From DATCMH01 sp036563505 (GTDB taxonomy: Bacteria > Pseudomonadota > Alphaproteobacteria > Rhizobiales > Beijerinckiaceae), in the NCBI GenBank assembly GCA_036563505.1, contig DATCMH010000022.1, forward strand, positions 62,001 through 126,000: 64,000 bases of DNA. The letters run 5' to 3'. Of this stretch, positions 58,009 to 64,000 are shown in pieces. Position 1 is the stretch's first letter; each line of letters starts with the position of its first letter. The notes beneath the pieces are model-generated. The model was not told where the DNA came from. It was given only the letters and a program-made list of their open reading frames with translations, and did not search any database. The translations under genes and the position numbers were made by a program.

Positions 58009-60024
58009 TCAGGCCGCCCGGACGCCGGCGAGGAAGCGCTGCACCTCGCCATCGAGGGAAAGCGCCTCCTGGGTGAGCTCGCCCGAGAGCGCGCCGACCT
58101 CGTCGGCGCTGCCCCGCGCCGCGGCCGCCGTCCCGGTGAGGACCCGCATGGCTTCGGCGCCCGAGCGCACCTCGCGCGAGGTGCCCGTCACGCCCGCGGC
58201 GATGGCGGCGACCGCCGCGTTCTGCTCCTCGACCGCAGCGGCCACGGCCCCGGCCATGCGGGACATCTCGTCGATGATCGCGTTCACGTCGCCGATCGCG
58301 GATGCTGCCTCCTGCGAGGCCGCCTGGATGGCCTGGACCTGGGCGGCGATGTCCTCCGTGGCGCGCCCCGTCTGGGAGGCGAGCGACTTCACCTCGGAGG
58401 CGACGACCGCGAAGCCGCGGCCGGCCTCGCCGGCGCGGGCCGCCTCGATGGTGGCGTTGAGCGCCAGGAGGTTCGTCTGGTCGGCGATCGCCTTGATGAG
58501 GCCCACCACCTCGCCGATGCGGCCGGCGGAGGTCGAGAGCGCCTCCATGCGGTCGCGGGTGCGGCCGGACCGGGCGACGGCCTCGCCGGCGACTTCGGTG
58601 GAGCGGGCGGCCTGATGGGCGATCTCGCGCACGGAAGCCGCGAGCTGCTCCGCCGCCGAGGCCGCTTCCGCGGCGGTCGCGGCGGCGTTGACGGCGGAGG
58701 ATTCGGCGCCGCCGGCTTGGGCTGCCACTTGGCCCGAGACGGAGGTGAGCCCCGCCGAAACGGACTTCAGGCGCGATGCCGCCTCCTGCACCGCGGCCAA
58801 GCCCTGGTGCGCGCTCGCCTCGAACCGGCGCACGAGGGCGTCCACGGCGGCGGCGCGGCGCTCGCGCTCGGCGCCCTGTTCGCCCTGGGCCGCCTCCAGC
58901 CGCCCGCGCTCGATCAGGGCCGCGCGGAAGACCTCGATCGCGCCGGCCATCTCGGCGATCTCGTCGCGCGAGGCCGCCCGGGGCACGACGGTGCCCGTGT
59001 CGCCCGCTCCGAGACGGCGCATGCAGGCTGCCATGGCCACGAGGGGCTTCGTCACGGAGCGGCTGATCAGGATGGCGAGCCCGCCGCAGACGAGCGCCGT
59101 GGTGAAGAGAAGTGCCAGCATCAGACGCTGCGCCATGGCCTCGGCGGCGTCGTGCCGCTCGTCGACGGCGGCCTTGGCGGCCTGAACGTCTTTCAGCGCC
59201 TCGGCAAGGGTGCCGCGCAGCCCCCGGGCGGCGTCGTCCATCCGCTTGGCGCTGGCCGCCCGCTCGGCGAGACCTTCGGCCCAGGCCTCGAAGGCGTCGG
59301 TATAGGCCTTGATGCGGGCGAGCAGGTCCGTCCGGCGAGGGGGAGAGAGGTGGACGCGTTCCACGAAGCGGGTGAGCTGGCGCCCATCCTCCTGGAACTT
59401 GGCGCGGTCGGCCGGGTTGCCGCGCAGCTTGAAGGCCTGGTCGCTGCGCTGCATGGCGATGAACGCGGTGAGCATGTCCTGCGTGTCGTCGTGCGCGGCC
59501 GCGATGTCCTTGACCAGGTCGTCGAGTTTCGTCCCGGCCTCCGCGAGCGCCCCGGAGAGGCCGCTCGTCTCGCTGCGCCCGAGGCGATCCTGCGCCTTCA
59601 CGAGATCGGCGAAGCGATCCTTGGCCTCGGCCAAGCCCTTCTCCGCCGACGCGAGGCGAGGCCCGAGCATCTCGGCGCTCGTCTCGCGCAGCCGCGCGAG
59701 CCGGCCGGCGGCCTCGGCCCGTTCCTGCGCGAAGGCCGCTTCCTGCTCAGGCGACCGCTTGACCAGGAACTCGACGGCGGCCGTGCTCATCGCCTGCACG
59801 TCGCCGCTCGCGGCAAGCGTCGCCGTCGCGGCTTCCACGAAGACCCGTTGCGCGGCGTAGGCGCCCGCCGTCGCGCTCTGGCCGTACCAGGCGGCGGAGG
59901 CCAGGGCCGCGAGGCCGATCAGGGGCAGGGCGCCGAGAAGGCCGATCCTCGCCCGCACCGGCAGACGCTCGAGCCACGCGGGCCGGCGCGACCCGGAACC
60001 GTCCTTCATCACCGTCGACGCCAC
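58009..60024 (-). CDS. Methyl-accepting chemotaxis protein
   Basis: A 671-residue transmembrane chemoreceptor. A short N-terminal tail precedes the first membrane segment (ARIGLLGALPLIGLAALASAA), a mostly helical periplasmic sensor of about 250 residues, a second segment near 300-322, a HAMP domain (EIAEMAGAIEVFRAALIERG) and the signalling domain from about 400. The hairpin tip LIKAIADQTNLLALNATIEA followed by ARAGEAGRGFAVVASEVKSL identifies it as an MCP. The start is GTG with AGGAGCGGG upstream. No che genes adjoin; the ligand is unknown. Confidence 0.95.
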   Translation of the reverse strand: MASTVMKDGSGSRRPAWLERLPVRARIGLLGALPLIGLAALASAAWYGQSATAGAYAAQRVFVEAATATLAASGDVQAMSTAAVEFLVKRSPEQEAAFAQERAEAAGRLARLRETSAEMLGPRLASAEKGLAEAKDRFADLVKAQDRLGRSETSGLSGALAEAGTKLDDLVKDIAAAHDDTQDMLTAFIAMQRSDQAFKLRGNPADRAKFQEDGRQLTRFVERVHLSPPRRTDLLARIKAYTDAFEAWAEGLAERAASAKRMDDAARGLRGTLAEALKDVQAAKAAVDERHDAAEAMAQRLMLALLFTTALVCGGLAILISRSVTKPLVAMAACMRRLGAGDTGTVVPRAASRDEIAEMAGAIEVFRAALIERGRLEAAQGEQGAERERRAAAVDALVRRFEASAHQGLAAVQEAASRLKSVSAGLTSVSGQVAAQAGGAESSAVNAAATAAEAASAAEQLAASVREIAHQAARSTEVAGEAVARSGRTRDRMEALSTSAGRIGEVVGLIKAIADQTNLLALNATIEAARAGEAGRGFAVVASEVKSLASQTGRATEDIAAQVQAIQAASQEAASAIGDVNAIIDEMSRMAGAVAAAVEEQNAAVAAIAAGVTGTSREVRSGAEAMRVLTGTAAAARGSADEVGALSGELTQEALSLDGEVQRFLAGVRAA

Positions 60025-60218
60025 GGGCCCGCTCCTACCAATGGGAAAGACGGCATTTGACCCATGAAGGCTTAAATACCGGTTGCCGGTTCGGCAGAAC
60101 GGGCTCGATGCAGGTCAGGCTTGCGGACCGGCCGGTTGCGGCCTGCGGAGCGACGTGGTCTCACGACCGCAGGCGCCCTCCGCTGCCTATCCCCTCCGGC
60201 CGCGCCCGAAACGTCCCG

Positions 60219-61088
60219 ATGCCCGCCCTGTCCCTCGCCCGTCTCGCTCCGCCGCTCTTCGTGCTGATCTGGGCGACGGGATTCATCGTGGCGCGCCTCG
60301 TCGCGCCGCACGCCGACCCGTTCACGTTCCTGGCCGTGCGCTATGGCCTCGCCATCGCGGTACTCGCCGGCTTCGCGCTTGCCGTGCGCGCGCCTTGGCC
60401 CAGGACATGGGGCGCCTGGCGCGACGCCCTCGTCGCGGGCATCCTCCTGCACGGCTTCTACCTCGGCGGCGTGTTCTGGGCGGTGAAGCACGGCCTGCCC
60501 GCCGGCATCGCGGCGCTCGTCGCCGGCCTGCAGCCCCTCGCGACGGCGGGCCTCGTGGGGCCCCTCCTGGGGGAGCGGGTAAGCCCGCGCCGCTGGCTCG
60601 GCATCGGCCTCGGTTTCTTGGGCGCGCTCCTCGTCGTGGCGCCGAAGATCGGCGCGTCCGCCGGCATTCCGCCGACGCCGCTCCTCGTCTGCTTCGGCGG
60701 CATGGTGGCGATCACGCTCGGCACGATCTGGCAGAAGCGCACCGGCGCCGCGGCCGACCTGCGCACCGCCACCGTGGCGCAATATGCCGGCGCACTCGCG
60801 GTGACGCTGCCCCTCGCGCTGACCCTGGAGGAGGGCCGCTTCGACGGTGCGGCCGAGCTCTGGGTCGGCCTCGCCTGGGCGGTCGTCGGCCTCTCCATCG
60901 GCGCGATCGGGCTGCTGCTCCTCCTGATCCGCCGCGGGGCGGTGGCCGGGGTGGCGGCGCTGCTCTACCTCGTCCCGCCGGTCTCGGCCGCCATGGCCTA
61001 CGCGCTCTTCGGCGAGACGCTCTCCCTCATCCAGGTCGGCGGAATGGCCCTCGCCGCGGCGGGCGTGGCGCTGGCAAGCCGCGGGTGA
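60219..61088 (+). CDS. EamA/DMT superfamily transporter
   Basis: An inner membrane exporter of 289 residues with ten membrane segments in two EamA repeats, the RhtA/YdcZ-like type. VLIWATGFIVARLVAPHADP with FLAVRYGLAIAVLAGFA opens the first repeat. The second repeat includes LLLIRRGAVAGVAALLYLVPP and LFGETLSLIQVGGMALAAAGV. Substrates of the family range from amino acids to drugs; this one is unknown. The ATG 60219 (MPALSLARLAP) places the first segment at the N-terminus; the frame is open to 60057 with no membrane character. It is followed by mcd on the same strand after 81 bases. Confidence 0.88.
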   Translation: MPALSLARLAPPLFVLIWATGFIVARLVAPHADPFTFLAVRYGLAIAVLAGFALAVRAPWPRTWGAWRDALVAGILLHGFYLGGVFWAVKHGLPAGIAALVAGLQPLATAGLVGPLLGERVSPRRWLGIGLGFLGALLVVAPKIGASAGIPPTPLLVCFGGMVAITLGTIWQKRTGAAADLRTATVAQYAGALAVTLPLALTLEEGRFDGAAELWVGLAWAVVGLSIGAIGLLLLLIRRGAVAGVAALLYLVPPVSAAMAYALFGETLSLIQVGGMALAAAGVALASRG

Positions 61089-61169
61089 GACGAAAGGCCG
61101 GGAACTGAGGGGGATCGACGGCGACGCTTCCCGCGTTATGCTGCGGTGCGATAAGATCCGGGAGAACCC

Positions 61170-62849
61170 TTGATGTCGGCTCTCAGCGCCGCTGCGCCTC
61201 TTGCGCCCGACCTTCTGACGCTGGCGCAGGAGGCCGCCGGCACCCTCGCGCAGACGGTGCGGGACGCCGCCCGGCTCGTGCGTGCCCGGACCAGCGTCGA
61301 GGGCCGGCTTTCCCCTGAGCGCCTCGAGGCCGAGCAGCACGCCGCTCACGGGCTCGCCTGGCTCGCCACTTACGGCGAGGCGGTGCGGGAACTCGCGGCC
61401 TACGCGGAGCGCCTCTCGGGCGAAGGACGCTTCGGGGAGACGGAGGAGCTTCTCGTCCGCATCGGCCTCGGCGAACTCCTCGATCAGGTGCTCGGCGGCA
61501 TCCCGATGAGCCAGGGCGAGATCGTGCGCCTCGCAGGCCTCGGCTTCTCGCCTCGCGACGCCGCCCGCCTGCGCACCCCGGCCGTCGAAACCTTGATCGT
61601 CGAGGGCAACACGCCGGAGAACCGGGCCCGGCTCGTGGCCCTCATCCGCGAGGGTGGAGGCGCCGCGACGGTGGGCGATCCGGGCCTCGACGAGACGCTC
61701 GAGGCGGTCCGCGCCGAGATGCGCCGCTTCGGCGAGGCGGAGGTCGCCCCCCACGCCCACGCATGGCACCTCGCCAACGCCTACATCCCGATGGAGGTCG
61801 TGGCCAAGATGGCCGAGCTCGGCGTGTTCGGGCTGACCATCCCCGAGGAGTACGGGGGCTTAGGGCTCTCCAAGGTCTCGATGTGCGTCGTCTCGGAAGA
61901 GCTGTCGCGCGCCTATATCGGCGTCGGCTCGCTCGGCACGCGGTCCGAGATCGCGGCCGAACTGATCCTCGGCGGCGGCACGGAGACGCAGAAGGAGCGC
62001 TTCCTGCCCGCCATCGCCGCGGGCGAGATCCTGCCCACCGCCGTCTTCACCGAGCCCAACACCGGCTCCGACCTCGCGAGCCTGCGCACCCGCGCGGTCA
62101 GGGACGGCGACGTCTACAAGGTCCAGGGCAACAAGACCTGGATCACCCATCCGGTCCGCGCCGACCTGATGACGATCCTCGCGCGGACGGACTCGTCCGA
62201 GCCCGGCCACAAGGGCCTCTCGATCCTGCTCGCGGAGAAACCGCGCGGCACGGACGAGGAGCCCTTCCCCGTGGAGGGGCTCACCGGCGGCGAGATCGAG
62301 GTGCTCGGCTATCGCGGCATGAAGGAATACGAACTCGCCTTCGACGGGTTCAAGGTGCCGGGGGAAAACCTGTTGGGCGGCGTCGAGGGCCAGGGCTTTC
62401 GCCAGCTGATGCAGACCTTCGAGTCGGCCCGCATCCAGACCGCGGCCCGGGCGGTGGGCGTCGCGCAATCGGCCCTCGATCTGGGGCTTCGCTACGCCGA
62501 GGAGCGGGTGCAGTTCGGCAAACCCCTGGTCGCCTTCCCGCGCGTCGCCGACAAGATCGCGATGATGGCGGTGGAGATCCACGTCGCCCGCCAGCTCACC
62601 TATTTCGCCGGCCGCGCCAAGGACGAGGGCAAGCGCTGCGACCTCGAGGCCGGCATGGCCAAGCTCTACGCCGCCCGCGTCGCCTGGGCCGCCGCGGACA
62701 ACGCCCTCCAGATCCACGGCGGCAACGGCTTTGCCCTGGAATACCCGGTGAGCCGGGTTTTATGCGACGCCCGTATCCTGTCGATCTTCGAGGGCGCGGC
62801 CGAGATCCAAGCTCAGGTCATCGCCCGCCGCCTGCTGGAGATGCCGTGA
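61170..62849 (+). CDS. mcd: (2S)-methylsuccinyl-CoA dehydrogenase
   Basis: FAD-dependent acyl-CoA dehydrogenase that oxidises (2S)-methylsuccinyl-CoA to mesaconyl-CoA in the ethylmalonyl-CoA pathway. The 559-residue protein has an N-terminal extension of roughly 150 residues before the normal dehydrogenase core, the feature that separates Mcd from ordinary acyl-CoA dehydrogenases. Core motifs are EEYGGLGLSKVSMCVVSEEL, AVFTEPNTGSDLASLRTRA, ARAVGVAQSALDLGLRYAEE and the C-terminal QIHGGNGFALEYPVSRVLCD with FEGAAEIQAQV around the catalytic base. Its place 6 kb from meaA-ccr strengthens the assignment. Electrons pass to ETF, which is not encoded in the window. Confidence 0.9.
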   Translation: MMSALSAAAPLAPDLLTLAQEAAGTLAQTVRDAARLVRARTSVEGRLSPERLEAEQHAAHGLAWLATYGEAVRELAAYAERLSGEGRFGETEELLVRIGLGELLDQVLGGIPMSQGEIVRLAGLGFSPRDAARLRTPAVETLIVEGNTPENRARLVALIREGGGAATVGDPGLDETLEAVRAEMRRFGEAEVAPHAHAWHLANAYIPMEVVAKMAELGVFGLTIPEEYGGLGLSKVSMCVVSEELSRAYIGVGSLGTRSEIAAELILGGGTETQKERFLPAIAAGEILPTAVFTEPNTGSDLASLRTRAVRDGDVYKVQGNKTWITHPVRADLMTILARTDSSEPGHKGLSILLAEKPRGTDEEPFPVEGLTGGEIEVLGYRGMKEYELAFDGFKVPGENLLGGVEGQGFRQLMQTFESARIQTAARAVGVAQSALDLGLRYAEERVQFGKPLVAFPRVADKIAMMAVEIHVARQLTYFAGRAKDEGKRCDLEAGMAKLYAARVAWAAADNALQIHGGNGFALEYPVSRVLCDARILSIFEGAAEIQAQVIARRLLEMP

Positions 62850-62854
62850 CGCGT

Positions 62855-63280
62855 CTCCTTCTCGTGGGAGAAGGTGCCCTCGCGCCAGCGAGGGCGGATG
62901 AGGGGGGCTGGGCGTAGGCTTGGGCTGCGGCGAGCGCCCCCTCACCCCCGCTCCGCTTTGCTGCGCTCGTCGCGTCGGCCGGTGCGCCGACGCAACCCTC
63001 TCCCCTGCCGGGAGAGGAGGGACGCGCTCTGGCGTGTCGGATGAACGATCACACCTCCGAACCTCGGAGGCTCAACTCCTCTCCCTTCCGGGGAGAGGGT
63101 TTCGCCTGCATACCGGCAGGCGAAGCAAGCGCGTCAGCGCGGAGGTGAGGGGTAGCCGGGCATAAGCCCGAACGGCTCAACACACCCCCATGTCGTTCGC
63201 GGGCTCGACCCGCGAACCTCGGCGCGAAGCCACGCCCGCCCCCGAAACCGAGATGGCCGGGTCAAGCCCGGCCATGACAA
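62855..63280. repeat. Long modular intergenic repeat R3+R4, second forward copy
   Basis: It matches 52662-53096 in module order and over its whole length: CCTTCTCGTGGGAGAAGG, GGCGGATGAGGGGGGCTG, CCCTCTCCCCTGCCGGGAGAG, CTCTCCCTTCCGGGGAGAGGG, GCAGGCGAAGCAAGCG, then CGGGCTCGACCCGCGAACC and CAAGCCCGGCCATGAC. It fills most of the 484-base gap between mcd and the small protein gene at 63334. Confidence 0.82.
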
Positions 63281-63333
63281 GAGCGGTAATGTCAGGACAG
63301 GCCCGTACCGGCCTCTTGCTCAGCCCCGAAGTC

Positions 63334-63519
63334 TCACTTCGTGATCTTCACCGAGACGGGATCGCTCGTCGGGAACGTCTCTTCAAGCGCGTGGTCGAGC
63401 TTGTCGTCGAGGTTCTCCTGCGAGTTCTCGGGCAGGTGCTTGTCCGTCTCGGTGCCGCCGTCCTGGCGGAAGCCGTCGCCGTCGTGGACCGGGGTGCTCT
63501 TCGTCTTCGGATCGCTCAT
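63334..63519 (-). CDS. Small acidic hydrophilic protein of unknown function
   Basis: A 61-residue cytoplasmic protein, hydrophilic and acidic, with no predicted membrane part. The C-terminal block LDHALEETFPTSDPVSVKITK resembles a tail shared by many small alphaproteobacterial stress-related proteins (ETFPASDP-type). The ATG 63519 (MSDPKTKS) was chosen because AAGGAG lies nine bases before it; the open frame continues upstream to 63609 without support. The role is not known; a disordered or stress-associated protein is likely. Confidence 0.72.
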   Translation of the reverse strand: MSDPKTKSTPVHDGDGFRQDGGTETDKHLPENSQENLDDKLDHALEETFPTSDPVSVKITK

Positions 63520-63527
63520 CGCGTCGG

Positions 63528-63533
63528 CTCCTT
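63528..63533 (-). promoter_or_regulatory. Ribosome binding site of the small acidic protein
   Basis: AAGGAG on the minus strand, eight bases before the ATG at 63519, which selects that start over the ATG at 63609. Confidence 0.6.
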
Positions 63534-63621
63534 GTCTCGTCCGTTCGTCACGGGCGCCCGGCGCCCTTCGTTCGGAGGGGACAACGCGCGAGGGCGTCAT
63601 CCGCCGCACTCAAGATCAATG

Positions 63622-63648
63622 AAAAGGCCGGGGCTCAACGCCCCGGCC
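63622..63648 (-). terminator. Rho-independent terminator of the DUF4142 gene
   Basis: Perfect GGCCGGGGC/GCCCCGGCC stem with a five-base loop, followed on the minus strand by four U. It starts 24 bases after the stop codon of the gene at 63673. Confidence 0.75.
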
Positions 63649-63672
63649 TCGACCTCATGGCTTGCCGCCGCG

Positions 63673-64000
63673 TCAGCCGCGGCGCAGCTCCGTCTCGATC
63701 TCCTGCAGGAGCGCGAGGTGCTCCTTGATCTGCCCGCGGGCGAGCTTGGCGATACCCGCGTGCTCGCGGTTCTTGCCGGCCCTCAGGTAGGTCTCCTGAA
63801 TGTCCAGGAGCTCCCGGTGGCCCATGATCTGGCCCTGGACGTATTCGCGGTCGAACTCCGCGCCGGCCTTCGCCTGCTGGAGCTTGCGCACCATCTCCTG
63901 CGCGCCCTGATCCATGCCCGGCACCACGGCGGGGACGGACGCGCCGGCCTGCGCCGCGCTGGAGCCCGTGGTCATCGCGGCCGTGCTGCCCCGGCTCGCG
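63673..64000 (-). CDS. DUF4142 family protein, C-terminal part (cut by the window edge)
   Basis: The last about 109 codons of a gene whose start is beyond position 64000. The visible part corresponds to the second half of a DUF4142 domain: GAEFDREYVQGQIMGHRELLD, then KLARGQIKEHLALLQEIETEL, forming two long helices as in periplasmic ferritin-like DUF4142 proteins. Full members have a signal peptide and about 170 residues. An ATG at 63975 could in principle start a short form, but the frame stays open to the edge and the domain would be truncated. Function in stress tolerance is suggested for the family only. Confidence 0.78.
   Translation of the reverse strand, partial: ASRGSTAAMTTGSSAAQAGASVPAVVPGMDQGAQEMVRKLQQAKAGAEFDREYVQGQIMGHRELLDIQETYLRAGKNREHAGIAKLARGQIKEHLALLQEIETELRRG

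Overview
The window is a high-GC chromosomal segment from an alphaproteobacterium, most likely of the order Hyphomicrobiales (Rhizobiales) and close to Methylobacteriaceae-like genera. The lineage is inferred from gene content and order: a divergent ethylmalonyl-CoA mutase / crotonyl-CoA carboxylase-reductase pair with methylsuccinyl-CoA dehydrogenase nearby, dapD-DUF805-dapE, SRP RNA-dnaX-ybaB-recR, ftsE-ftsX divergent from zinc-ribbon protein-hpt-cpdR-like regulator, and many palindromic intergenic repeats. I see no rRNA, tRNA, transposase, integrase, prophage or CRISPR array. It is mostly ordinary chromosome with a few accessory genes.

Layout. 0.3-6 kb: pckA (gluconeogenesis), a BrnT/BrnA toxin-antitoxin pair 34 bases behind it, an FAD oxidoreductase, an ion antiporter and a class II glutamine amidotransferase. 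6-16 kb: a class III cyclase fused to a membrane and repeat region, a small secreted protein, polA, an acyltransferase-3 membrane protein, a HerA-like ATPase and an orphan peptide-type binding protein. 16-19 kb: a two-gene uracil catabolism (URC) operon. 19-27 kb: TraX-like protein, lysine/peptidoglycan genes (dapE, dapD), then recR, ybaB, dnaX and the SRP RNA gene. 27-35.5 kb: BMP-family binding protein, MipA/OmpV outer membrane protein, MFS transporter and a surface-glycan cluster (two glycosyltransferases, GtrA flippase, methyltransferase, polytopic membrane protein). 35.5-41.3 kb: SelO, an ECF sigma factor with its anti-sigma factor, a small protein made of 11-residue repeats, glpD and an unknown gene behind a well-formed promoter carrying an SOS-type operator. 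41.4-48.3 kb: PlsC-type acyltransferase, YdcF protein, ftsX/ftsE, zinc-ribbon protein, hpt, cpdR-like regulator, TspO protein and a trans-sulfuration enzyme. 48.3-64 kb: cyclic-nucleotide phosphodiesterase/nucleotidase, a GGDEF-EAL protein, the ethylmalonyl-CoA pathway genes (meaA/ecm, ccr, mcd), a BrkB-family protein, a chemoreceptor, a DMT exporter and two small stress-type proteins, the last cut by the window edge.

How the parts fit. Ccr, Ecm and Mcd carry out consecutive stages of C2 assimilation (crotonyl-CoA to ethylmalonyl-CoA to methylsuccinyl-CoA to mesaconyl-CoA), and PckA links the resulting C4 acids to gluconeogenesis. The most distinctive non-coding feature is a set of modular intergenic repeats: five copies of one composite (two of them, over 400 bases each, bracket the ethylmalonyl-CoA genes) and four copies of a second family, two of which carry the same extra module. 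The observations most worth testing are the SOS-type operator/promoter of the unknown gene at 40.9-41.3 kb, the hendecad-repeat protein beside the sigma/anti-sigma pair, and the modular repeats.
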